From contig DATEKI010000177.1 of the NCBI GenBank assembly GCA_035277545.1, positions 1 to 6,139 of the forward strand: DNA of 6,139 nt. Direction: 5' to 3'. The stretch is from 66-474 sp035277545. Lineage in GTDB: Bacteria; Pseudomonadota; Gammaproteobacteria; Xanthomonadales; Rhodanobacteraceae. How positions within the stretch are numbered: position 1 is the first letter of the stretch; every line of letters begins with the position of its first letter. Made by a program: the position numbers and the translations under genes. Of this stretch, positions 1 to 5,203 are shown one piece after another. The notes below the pieces were generated by a model. It was not told the origin of the DNA. It did no database searches and worked only from the letters and a program-made list of their open reading frames with translations.

Positions 1-178
1 GCGCGAGCGCGGCATGCTGGAGGACGTGCCGGGCATCGGTGCGGCCCGGCGCGCGGCGCTGCTGAAAACCTTCGGCGGGCATGCGGGGGTGATGGCGGCG
101 GGCGTCGAAGAGCTTTGCGCCGTGCATGGCATCAATCGCGGCTTGGCGGAAAGGATCCACGCGTTCCTGCATGGTTAG
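1..178 (+). CDS. uvrC: UvrABC nuclease subunit C, C-terminal end (partial)
   Basis: The reading frame enters at base 2 and runs 58 codons to TAG at 176-178, so only the tail of the protein is present. It shows the tandem helix-hairpin-helix DNA-binding domain that ends UvrC: LEDVPGIGAARRAALLKTFG is the first HhH, with the PGIG turn, and VEELCAVHGINRGLAERIH is the second. In the known family this domain helps UvrC bind the damaged strand during nucleotide excision repair; the two nuclease centres lie upstream, outside the window. The identification also rests on context, because uvrC followed by pgsA and then tRNA-Gly and tRNA-Cys is the order known from E. coli. The end is clean, with no sign of frameshift. 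The rest of the gene cannot be judged. Confidence 0.93.
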   Translation, partial: RERGMLEDVPGIGAARRAALLKTFGGHAGVMAAGVEELCAVHGINRGLAERIHAFLHG

Positions 179-225
179 TGCGATCGTCCCTGATCGCCGT
201 CTTGCAAGCCCGATCCGGACTGAAA

Positions 226-318
226 CCGGCGGGTAAAACCCGCCCTGCGCCGATCCGCAGGCCGGGTCTTGGTCCGCCACCGCGCCCGCGGCGGGATACC
301 GGCGGGTTGAAACCCGCC
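226..318. repeat. Pair of REP-like palindromes between uvrC and pgsA
   Basis: Two near-identical palindromes stand in the same orientation 73 bases apart. The first (226-244) has a 7-bp stem, GGCGGGT at 228-234 with ACCCGCC at 238-244, and an AAA loop. The second (299-318) has GGCGGGT at 301-307 with ACCCGCC at 312-318 and a TGAA loop. Both are preceded by CC. Short GC-rich palindromes in intergenic pairs are the usual form of REP elements in gammaproteobacteria. Neither has a T-tract, so they are poor candidates for intrinsic terminators. That they belong to a dispersed family is inferred; only two copies are visible here. The rest of the 179-402 gap shows nothing else recognisable. Confidence 0.55.
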
Positions 319-391
319 CCGCGGCTTGGCGGCAAATTCAGTTCCGGCCTGACGGTCCCGCGTGTGTATGCGACACTGGGGCGGATCATTC

Positions 392-395
392 GGAG
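392..395 (+). promoter_or_regulatory. Ribosome binding site deciding the pgsA start
   Basis: GGAG lies 7 bases before the GTG at 403. The frame is open far upstream (back to about 115), so this site, together with the homology to PgsA N-termini, selects the GTG over earlier starts such as GTG at 364. Confidence 0.6.
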
Positions 396-402
396 CGGAC
401 GC

Positions 403-1020
403 GTGCGCATCAACCTGCCAACCTGGCTGACCCTGTTCCGCGTGCTGCTGCTGCCGGTGATGGTGGTGGTGTTCTATTCGCATGATGCGATCAACGCGAT
501 CCCGCTGCGGTTTGCCAACATCGCGGCAGTCGCGGTGTTCGCGCTGGCGTCGATCACCGACTGGCTGGATGGCTGGATCGCGCGCCGCTGGCACCTGGAG
601 TCCGCGTTCGGCGCCTTCCTCGATCCCGTTGCCGACAAATTGATGATGGCGGTCGCGCTGTTCCTGCTGGTGCAGAGTCATCCGACCTGGTTGCTGGCGG
701 TGACGAGCGCGGTGATCGTCGGCCGCGAGATCACGGTTTCGGCGTTGCGCGAATGGATGGCGTTCGTCGGCGAGCGCGGCCGCGTCAAGGTCCAATGGAT
801 CGGCAAATTCAAGACGGTGATGCAGATCGTCGCGATCCTGATCCTCTTGTGGGAACGCGACAAGGACGCGACCGTGCTGCGCGCGTGGAAGGTGGGCGAG
901 GGGCTGCTGGTGTTCGCGGCCGTCCTGACCATCTGGTCTGGTCTCGCCTACATGCGGGCCGCGTGGCCGGTGCTGAAGAGCGGCCGCATGCCGGGGGAGG
1001 GGGATCCTCCGCAGGCTTGA
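403..1020 (+). CDS. pgsA: CDP-diacylglycerol--glycerol-3-phosphate 3-phosphatidyltransferase
   Basis: This is phosphatidylglycerophosphate synthase. It joins CDP-diacylglycerol and sn-glycerol 3-phosphate at the inner membrane, releasing CMP, as the committed step to phosphatidylglycerol and cardiolipin. From GTG 403 it gives 205 residues, a little longer than the 182 of E. coli. The CDP-alcohol phosphotransferase signature DxxDGxxARx8GxxxDxxxD is complete, with D53, D56, G57, A60, R61, G70, D74 and D78. These aspartates hold the metal ions and act in catalysis in this family. Hydrophobic segments near residues 9-25, 38-51, 80-90, 96-109, 140-153 and 170-185 fit a polytopic membrane protein. 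The N-terminus INLPTWLTLFR matches the usual PgsA beginning, which supports the GTG start; the frame upstream of it looks non-coding. Its stop overlaps the -35 box of the following tRNA promoter. Confidence 0.95.
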   Translation: MRINLPTWLTLFRVLLLPVMVVVFYSHDAINAIPLRFANIAAVAVFALASITDWLDGWIARRWHLESAFGAFLDPVADKLMMAVALFLLVQSHPTWLLAVTSAVIVGREITVSALREWMAFVGERGRVKVQWIGKFKTVMQIVAILILLWERDKDATVLRAWKVGEGLLVFAAVLTIWSGLAYMRAAWPVLKSGRMPGEGDPPQA

Positions 1021-1045
1021 TCCAAATCCCGGGCCCACGTATCAT
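1017..1045 (+). promoter_or_regulatory. Sigma70-type promoter of the tRNA-Gly gene
   Basis: TTGATC at 1017-1022 (4 of 6 to consensus) and TATCAT at 1040-1045 (5 of 6) are separated by exactly 17 bases. Transcription should start near 1051-1053, only a few bases before the mature tRNA at 1056. The stretch after the -10 box is GC-rich, as is usual for stringently controlled stable-RNA promoters. The -35 box contains the pgsA stop codon. Confidence 0.65.
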
Positions 1046-1055
1046 TGCCGGCTCC

Positions 1056-1131
<76 letters not shown>

Positions 1132-1139
1132 GGTTTTCG

Positions 1140-1170
1140 AGACCCCGGTACGCCGGGGTCTGTTGTTTTC
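1140..1170 (+). terminator. Hairpin with T-rich tail between the two tRNAs
   Basis: Bases 1140-1148 pair perfectly with 1153-1161 (AGACCCCGG with CCGGGGTCT, 9 bp) around a TACG loop. The tail TGTTGTTTT at 1161-1169 overlaps the last stem base. This is the form of a rho-independent terminator, though the T-run is interrupted. It lies 8 bases after the CCA of tRNA-Gly, so it may end that transcript, attenuate read-through to tRNA-Cys, or serve as a processing signal. Confidence 0.6.
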
Positions 1171-1232
1171 CGGGTCTCGCAATGCGATCCGGCAGGAAGG
1201 CGGCCTTGCAACGGCGCCGCGTTCCCGTCACC

Positions 1233-1306
1233 GGCCAGGTGGCAGAGTGGTCATGCAGCGGACTGCAAATCCGCGTACGCCGGTTCGATTCCGACCCTGG
1301 CCTCCA
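1233..1306 (+). tRNA. tRNA-Cys (anticodon GCA)
   Basis: A 74-base cloverleaf: acceptor arm GGCCAGG pairs with CCTGGCC, anticodon arm GCGGA with TCCGC around the loop CTGCAAA, and the T loop is TTCGATT. The anticodon GCA reads TGC and TGT. The discriminator is T, which becomes the U73 that cysteinyl-tRNA synthetase requires, and CCA is encoded. No convincing promoter of its own is seen in 1171-1232, so it may depend on read-through from the tRNA-Gly promoter. It matches cysT of E. coli in position. The cognate synthetase gene, cysS, is encoded in this same window. Confidence 0.97.
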
Positions 1307-1427
1307 CGTGCGTAGTGGGATTCCGGACGCCGATCGGTTCGGTGACCCTCGCGCGCCCGATCGAATCGCGCCTGTTCGATGATTCGTGCGTTCCTGGCGC
1401 TAGCTTGTCGGTCCGCCTGCAGCGTTC

Positions 1428-1448
1428 GCGCGCGCTCCCGGCGCGCGC
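1428..1448. repeat. Perfect alternating-GC hairpin
   Basis: GCGCGCGC at 1428-1435 faces an identical self-complementary GCGCGCGC at 1441-1448 across the loop TCCCG. The 8-bp stem is all G-C and would be very stable. No T-tract follows on either strand, so a classical terminator is not supported. It sits 121 bases after tRNA-Cys and just before the peptidase-like relic. Confidence 0.5.
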
Positions 1449-1457
1449 AGCCTGATT

Positions 1458-1595
1458 CCGGTCGCGTTGCCGGCGATTGCCCGGCACGACGTGCGGGCCG
1501 GCAACAATGGCTACCTCGCCAAACCGGGCTGGGATTGGGCCACGGGACTCGGAAGCTTCGACGTGGGCAGGGCGGTGGCGGCCCTGACAGCGTCG
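1458..1595 (+). pseudogene. Relic of an S53 (sedolisin/kumamolisin-like) peptidase C-terminus
   Basis: In the frame starting at 1458 the translation contains HDVRAGNNG, then YLAKPGWDWATGLGS, then FDVGRAVAAL. From memory this pattern matches the end of S53 serine-carboxyl peptidases, where a HDVTxGNNG calcium-site segment is followed by PGWDxxTGLGS and a short final helix. Only about 45 residues resemble the family. Upstream the frame closes at the TAG at 1401-1403 and shows no S53 sequence; the Ser nucleophile region and the Glu/Asp residues are absent. Downstream the frame runs on to 1715 without family likeness. A decayed or truncated remnant is therefore more likely than a working gene. 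Sedolisin-like enzymes are secreted acid proteases. The match is by eye, so it could be fortuitous. Confidence 0.45.
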
Positions 1596-1635
1596 GCGGC
1601 ACGGCCGCGCAGCCCATGGCTCCGCTTCGCGTTTG

Positions 1636-1675
1636 GAAGCAAAGAAGGCCGCACCGGCTGCGACGCCCGGTGCGG
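1636..1675 (-). terminator. Terminator of the minus-strand operon
   Basis: On the minus strand CCGCACCGG (1675-1667) pairs with CCGGTGCGG (1657-1649), a perfect 9-bp stem with a 9-base loop. It is followed by the T-rich CCTTCTTTGCTTCC (1648-1635). It lies about 43 bases past the stop of the gene at 1718-2275, the right place to end that transcript. The tail is not a pure T-run, so strength is uncertain. Confidence 0.5.
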
Positions 1676-1717
1676 TGTTCGCCCTCGCATCAATCGGCAT
1701 CGCCCGCACAGGTGAGA

Positions 1718-2275
1718 TTACCCGTTGCGGCGCATCCGTGGCGCAGGGCCGTTTTCCCGCAGGCGCGCGACCTGTTCCGTGGTTTTCAACAACGCGCCGC
1801 GGAAATGCCACACGCGAAGGTCGAGGCTCCGCGGGCTGATGCCGATGCATGAAAAATCCACGCCTGGCCAATGCGCCCAACGCAGCGTATCGGCGAAACC
1901 TTCATTCTCCAGTTCCAGCAGGATGCCGATGCACGGGAAATCGTTCGCGCGCGCATGTTTTTCCAGCACCCTTTGCGTGTGCCGGAGCAACGGGCGCACC
2001 AGTTTGCTGGAGCGCCATGCCTGGCCCACGAAGCGGCGGTAGTAATACATGGGCTGGCCGAGGCGCGGCAGGATTTTCTGCGCGACCGTCGCCACCGCCA
2101 CCAGTTCGCCGTGCTCGTCCACGACATGCGCCACCACCTCGTCGAGTCGACGGGTGGCTTCGTCGCCGGAGACATTCGCCTGTTCGCGCTCCCAGAACGC
2201 GCGGATGGCCTCGCCCGTGGCCGGATCCAGTTGCTGCCAGTCCGTGATGGTCTCGTAACTGTGCCGGTCGGTCAT
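1718..2275 (-). CDS. Hypothetical protein, possible GNAT-like fold
   Basis: This is a 185-residue protein from ATG at 2275 to TAA at 1718. I do not recognise the family with certainty. It is soluble, with no signal peptide or membrane helix. The centre (residues about 48-75) alternates strand-like pieces, HVVDEHGELVAVATVAQK then QPMYYYRRFVGQ. An Arg-rich helix with SKLVRPLLRHTQRVLEKHA follows, then a hydrophobic strand IGILLELENEG. That order of strand, strand, basic helix and strand recalls GNAT acyltransferases, but no clear acetyl-CoA-binding Q/RxxGxG/A loop is visible, so the assignment is tentative. It lies 96 bases after sufE on the same strand. A TATAGC at 2310-2305 might give it its own start, though no good -35 box accompanies it. 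Codon use looks like its neighbours, and a terminator follows. Confidence 0.8.
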   Translation of the reverse strand: MTDRHSYETITDWQQLDPATGEAIRAFWEREQANVSGDEATRRLDEVVAHVVDEHGELVAVATVAQKILPRLGQPMYYYRRFVGQAWRSSKLVRPLLRHTQRVLEKHARANDFPCIGILLELENEGFADTLRWAHWPGVDFSCIGISPRSLDLRVWHFRGALLKTTEQVARLRENGPAPRMRRNG

Positions 2276-2371
2276 GCGCTGCCTGCGCCTGCGGGAAGGT
2301 TCACGCTATAACCAAATGCAACGGCCCGGAACCGCCAGGGTGCGGGCGTTGGCGAACGGACCGGCGGACGC

Positions 2372-2803
2372 TCAGCTTGCCGGCGGGAGGACGTGCCGGG
2401 CATGGGCCTTGATCGTCTTCACCATCGAGGCGAGCCCGTTCGAACGGGTGGGGGAAAGGTGCTTGCCGAGCCCGATCGCGTTGATGAACGCCGGGTCGGT
2501 ATCCAGGATGTCGCGCGCGCTTTGCCCGGAGTAAACGCGCAGGAGCAGCGCGACCAGCCCCGACACGATGGTGGAGTCACTGGCTGCACGCAGGTCGAGG
2601 CGATCGGCATCACCGGTCACCACGATCCACACCTGCGACTGGCAGCCATCGACCTTGTTGGCGTCGGTCATCTCGGCCTCGGCAAGTGGCGGCAGTTTGC
2701 GCCCGAGGTCGATCAGGTATTGATAGCGCCCCGTCCAGTCATCGAAGAAACCGAATTCGTCGATGATCTCCTGCTGGGCATTCCGGATGGCAGACGTGTT
2801 CAT
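2372..2803 (-). CDS. sufE: Cysteine desulfuration protein SufE
   Basis: This is a sulfur-transfer protein of 143 residues, close to the 138 of E. coli SufE. In the known system SufE takes the persulfide sulfur that the cysteine desulfurase SufS pulls from cysteine, and hands it to the SufBCD scaffold for Fe-S cluster assembly in the cytoplasm. The active-site motif is clear: DANKVDGCQSQVWI around Cys54, equivalent to Cys51 in E. coli. The usual early segment FDDWTGRYQYLIDLGRKLPPL (residues 20-40) and the later DSTIVSGLVALLLRVYSG and GLGKHLSPTRSNGL blocks are present. The ATG at 2803 shares one base with the cysS stop (TGATG), so the two are probably translationally coupled. No sufS or sufBCD lies nearby in the window. 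CsdE is a close paralogue and cannot be excluded by sequence alone. Confidence 0.92.
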   Translation of the reverse strand: MNTSAIRNAQQEIIDEFGFFDDWTGRYQYLIDLGRKLPPLAEAEMTDANKVDGCQSQVWIVVTGDADRLDLRAASDSTIVSGLVALLLRVYSGQSARDILDTDPAFINAIGLGKHLSPTRSNGLASMVKTIKAHARHVLPPAS

Positions 2804-4206
2804 CAGTTCGCGATTTTCCAGCGGGTACCTTCGGCGCCGTCCTCGATCGCCACGCCCATCGCGGCGAGTTCGGCGCGGATGGCGTCGGCGCGCGCAAAAT
2901 CACGCGACGCACGTGCGGCGCGGCGTGCTTCGATCAGGCGTTCCACGTGCGCCGCATCCAGTTGTTCCGCGCCGCGTTTGAACCAGGCTTCGGGATCCTG
3001 CTGGAGCAGGCCGAGCGAGGCGCCGCTCCCGAGCAGGTCTGCCTTGATGCGGCGCAACTCCGCGGTTGCAATATCGGACAATGGCCGCGGTTCGTGCTCC
3101 AGAAGATGCCGTGCTTCGAAAGCAAGGCCATTCAAGGCCGCAAGTGCCTGCGGCGTATTGAGATCGTCTTCGAGCGCATCTTCGACATCCTGCGTCGAGA
3201 TGGATGGCGCCACGTCGCAATCCGCCAGGTCGCGCAACGTGCCGTACAGCCGATCAAGGGTCGTGATGCTTTGCTCGATCAACGCGTCCGACCAGTCCAG
3301 CGGCTGCCGGTAATGCGCCGACAGCAGCGCATAGCGGAGCGCTTCGGGCGGATGCCGGTCCAGCAGCGCATGCAGCTGCTTCACGTTGCCGACCGACTTG
3401 CTCATCTTGGCGCCGCCGAAGGTCAGCATGCCGTTGTGCAGCCAGTAGCGCGCGAACGTCTTGCCGCCGTGCGCGCTGGTCGATTGCGCGACCTCGTTTT
3501 CGTGGTGCGGGAACAGCAGGTCGTTGCCACCGGCATGGATGTCGATGGTGTCGCCCAGGTGCGCCGCCGCCATCGCCGAGCATTCGATGTGCCAGCCCGG
3601 GCGCCCGCGGCCCCAGGGGCTGTCCCATCCGGGGAGGTCGGGTGTCGAAGGCTTCCACAGCACGAAATCGGCGGGATTCTTCTTGTACGGCGCAACCTCG
3701 ACGCGCGCGCCGGCAATCATCTCGTCGATGGAACGTCCCGAGAGCTTGCCGTAATCCGCGAACTTCGCCACGTCGAAAAGGACGTGGCCTTGCGCGGCAT
3801 AAGCGTGCCCCGATTCAACGAGGTTTCCGCACATGGCGATGATGGCGGCGATATGCCGCGTCGCCAGCGGTTCGACGTCGGGCGGCGCGACACCCAGCCT
3901 GGCCATGTCCTCGCGATAGATCGCGGCGTACTTGTCCGCGATGGCCGCGATGGGCAGCGCGGCTTCCAGCGCCGCCGCGTTGATCTTGTCGTCCACGTCG
4001 GTGATGTTGCGCGCGTACACGAGTCGTGGGAATTTCCGGCGCAGCAGCCGTGCCAGCACGTCGAACACCACGGGCCCGCGCGCGTTGCCGATGTGCACGT
4101 AGCTGTACACCGTCGGGCCGCACAGGTACATCGTCACCCGTTCCGGGTCGGTGGGCACGAACGGCTCCGTGCGGCGGGTCATCGAATTGTGGAGGCGCAG
4201 CGCCAT
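2803..4206 (-). CDS. cysS: Cysteinyl-tRNA synthetase
   Basis: A class I aminoacyl-tRNA synthetase that charges tRNA-Cys with cysteine using ATP. From ATG 4206 it has 467 residues, close to the 461 of E. coli. Both catalytic signatures are seen: HIGN (residues 38-41, the HIGH motif) and KMSKS (267-271). The four zinc ligands that select cysteine thiol are all present: C29 (YLCGPTVY), C209 (HIECSAM), H234 and E238 (FPHHENE). The C-terminal helical tRNA-binding part contains ARRAARASRDFARADAIRAEL, the typical tail. The frame is open back to a TTG at 4242, but the N-terminus MALRLHNSMTRR matches the family, so the ATG was chosen. It heads a minus-strand operon with sufE, and is divergent from the glycine-zipper gene. 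A TAAAAT at 4251-4246 may be its -10 box. Confidence 0.97.
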   Translation of the reverse strand: MALRLHNSMTRRTEPFVPTDPERVTMYLCGPTVYSYVHIGNARGPVVFDVLARLLRRKFPRLVYARNITDVDDKINAAALEAALPIAAIADKYAAIYREDMARLGVAPPDVEPLATRHIAAIIAMCGNLVESGHAYAAQGHVLFDVAKFADYGKLSGRSIDEMIAGARVEVAPYKKNPADFVLWKPSTPDLPGWDSPWGRGRPGWHIECSAMAAAHLGDTIDIHAGGNDLLFPHHENEVAQSTSAHGGKTFARYWLHNGMLTFGGAKMSKSVGNVKQLHALLDRHPPEALRYALLSAHYRQPLDWSDALIEQSITTLDRLYGTLRDLADCDVAPSISTQDVEDALEDDLNTPQALAALNGLAFEARHLLEHEPRPLSDIATAELRRIKADLLGSGASLGLLQQDPEAWFKRGAEQLDAAHVERLIEARRAARASRDFARADAIRAELAAMGVAIEDGAEGTRWKIAN

Positions 4207-4238
4207 GTTCGATCCGGTGTGACAGGCTGGGCAAATAA

Positions 4239-4273
4239 TCAAGCAATTTTATCAGGTTGCGTTCGTTGCTTGA
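4239..4273. repeat. Inverted repeat in the cysS / glycine-zipper divergent promoter region
   Basis: TCAAGCAA at 4239-4246 is the exact reverse complement of TTGCTTGA at 4266-4273, with 19 bases between. The left arm abuts the candidate cysS -10 box. It could be an operator for a dimeric regulator or an RNA hairpin in either transcript. Its AT-rich surroundings contrast with the rest of the window, as expected of a promoter region. Confidence 0.4.
4246..4251 (-). promoter_or_regulatory. Candidate -10 box for cysS
   Basis: TAAAAT on the minus strand matches the sigma70 -10 consensus at 5 of 6 positions and would start RNA about 33 bases before the cysS ATG. The -35 position carries only a poor match (CTCAAG region), so this is a weak call. 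Confidence 0.35.
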
Positions 4274-4284
4274 GGGCCTATTCA
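4257..4284 (+). promoter_or_regulatory. Candidate promoter for the glycine-zipper gene
   Basis: TTGCGT at 4257-4262 and TATTCA at 4279-4284 lie 16 bases apart. Both are only partial matches to consensus. The start would be near 4291, leaving about 60 bases of leader before ATG 4352. Confidence 0.25.
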
Positions 4285-4351
4285 GGGTCAGGGTGGTTCA
4301 ATGCGGGCCACGTCCGAACTTGGAACGCCGATGTCGGCGTTGGAGCACGAC

Positions 4352-4885
4352 ATGTACAGGGTCATGATCGCCGGATTGCTGGCGGTGTTTGCAATGGCGG
4401 CGAATGCACAGGGGTATGCGCCGCCCCCGCCTCCACAATACGGGCCGGCGGCCAACGTGCACTACGGCTGGGCCGAAGTCCTGCGCGCCGATCCCGTCTA
4501 CGGCACCGTTGCGCAGGCTCCGCAGCAGGAGTGTTATCCCCGGACGGTGACGCAACAGGACAACAACCACGCCGGCGGAACCGTGCTCGGCGCGATCGTC
4601 GGCGGGGTGCTCGGCAGCACGGTAGGCAAGGGCGATGGCCGCAAGGCTGCGACCGTGGCGGGTGCCGTCGCGGGTGGCGCGATCGGCAATCGCGTGTCGG
4701 CAGCGCACGACCGCAGCTACACCACGCAACAGACGGTCTGCCAGCCGGTGAACTATCCGCCCCAGCAGCAGATCGTGGGGTATGACGTGGAATACCGCTA
4801 TCGCGGCGATGTGTACATGTCGCGCCTCCCCTACGATCCGGGCGAGCGCTTGCGGGTGAGGATCACGGTGGCGCCGGCGGATTGA
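4352..4885 (+). CDS. Secreted glycine zipper 2TM domain protein
   Basis: A 177-residue envelope protein. The frame is open from an ATG at 4301, but ATG 4352 has an ideal GGAG six bases ahead (4342-4345) and begins a clean Sec signal peptide: YR, a hydrophobic core to about residue 15, then AANA with cleavage predicted before Q20. There is no lipobox cysteine, so it is not a typical lipoprotein. A Pro/Gln-rich stretch (24-33) follows, then WAEVLRADPVYGTV and C61. The glycine zipper spans 75-112, two segments of repeated GxxxG separated by a charged turn (KGDGRK). C130 and a C-terminal domain VGYDVEYRYRGDVY...RLPYDPGERLRVRI follow. The family (Rick_17kDa_Anti-like) is outer-membrane or periplasmic with poorly known function. 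The two cysteines could form a disulfide. No operon partner is seen. Confidence 0.88.
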   Translation: MYRVMIAGLLAVFAMAANAQGYAPPPPPQYGPAANVHYGWAEVLRADPVYGTVAQAPQQECYPRTVTQQDNNHAGGTVLGAIVGGVLGSTVGKGDGRKAATVAGAVAGGAIGNRVSAAHDRSYTTQQTVCQPVNYPPQQQIVGYDVEYRYRGDVYMSRLPYDPGERLRVRITVAPAD

Positions 4886-4911
4886 GAATGCCCGCATGAA
4901 CTGCCGTGCCT

Positions 4912-4943
4912 GGCAGCCCGCAACGGTTCCTCGGGCCTCTGCC
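4912..4943 (+). terminator. Weak hairpin after the glycine-zipper gene
   Basis: GGCAG (4912-4916) with CTGCC (4939-4943) encloses CCCG (4917-4920) with CGGG (4932-4935), with a 3-base bulge at 4936-4938. It lies 26 bases past the stop codon. No T-tract follows, so it may only stabilise the RNA 3' end or assist rho-dependent ending. Confidence 0.25.
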
Positions 4944-5040
4944 GTGCCTTCCCTGCAGTCCTTGCGCTATGGCCATGGTTGTGCAAGGATGCGACGCTCA
5001 TTGTTGCAGCAGCCATGACGACATATCTCCGCCAATTTCC

Positions 5041-5080
5041 AGTCATCCTCACCAGCGCCCGCGCGGCAGCCGGGATGACT
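5041..5080. repeat. Inverted-repeat element with GTCATCC / GGATGAC ends
   Basis: AGTCATCC at 5041-5048 is the perfect reverse complement of GGATGACT at 5073-5080, with a 24-base GC-rich centre. The ends recall the widespread intergenic repeats bounded by GTCAT(T/C)CC and GG(A/G)ATGAC, which by chance translate as short VIPA-like peptides. A single, degenerate copy is seen here; family membership is inferred. Confidence 0.45.
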
Positions 5081-5156
5081 TCGCGCGCACGCCGACCGGA
5101 ACTCCGACATACGGCCGGGTAGGCAGTCGCGCGCGTTGGTGCAATACCGAACGACG

Positions 5157-5191
5157 AAAACCCGGCCCCTGTGCCGGGTTTTGGCTTTTTT
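5157..5191 (+). terminator. Strong rho-independent terminator
   Basis: AAAACCCGGC (5157-5166) pairs perfectly with GCCGGGTTTT (5173-5182) around CCCTGT, and GGC plus six T residues follow (5186-5191). The A-rich left arm also makes it usable on the minus strand. It is 271 bases past the glycine-zipper stop and 195 bases before argF', so the transcript it ends is not obvious. Confidence 0.85.
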
Positions 5192-5203
5192 GATGCCGCA
5201 GAC

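Larger units (their letters stand above)
1307..1717. other. Stretch of 411 bases without an intact gene
   Basis: It lies between the plus-strand tRNAs and the minus-strand operon. It holds a perfect GC hairpin (1428-1448), a probable peptidase gene relic (about 1458-1595) and a minus-strand terminator (1636-1675). Open frames that cross it are low-complexity, Arg/Ala-rich readings without recognisable domains. No third tRNA was found here, although E. coli has leuZ at this place. One long-loop repeat, CGATCGG at 1331-1337 with CCGATCG at 1357-1363, may be chance. Confidence 0.6.

Noticed and set aside
115..402. N-terminal extension of pgsA of about 96 codons
   Set aside because: The extension overlaps the uvrC end, crosses both REP-like palindromes and has no homology-like pattern; the GTG at 403 has a ribosome site and the usual PgsA N-terminus.
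175..1038. A 287-codon minus-strand open frame opposite pgsA
   Set aside because: Its translation is dominated by Arg, His and Gln without any fold pattern, while the opposite strand encodes an intact PgsA signature.
1251..1880. A 209-codon minus-strand open frame across tRNA-Cys and the following gap
   Set aside because: It would run through a tRNA gene and overlap the better-supported gene at 1718-2275; its composition is Arg/Ala-rich noise.
2947..4785. A 612-codon plus-strand open frame opposite cysS
   Set aside because: It covers most of cysS on the other strand, has no recognisable domain and is rich in Arg, Gln and Val. It is the expected antisense shadow of a GC-rich gene.
4906..5193. 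A 95-codon open frame in the gap after the glycine-zipper gene
   Set aside because: There is no ribosome site and no family likeness, and it runs through both the inverted repeat and the terminator, so it is very unlikely to be coding.
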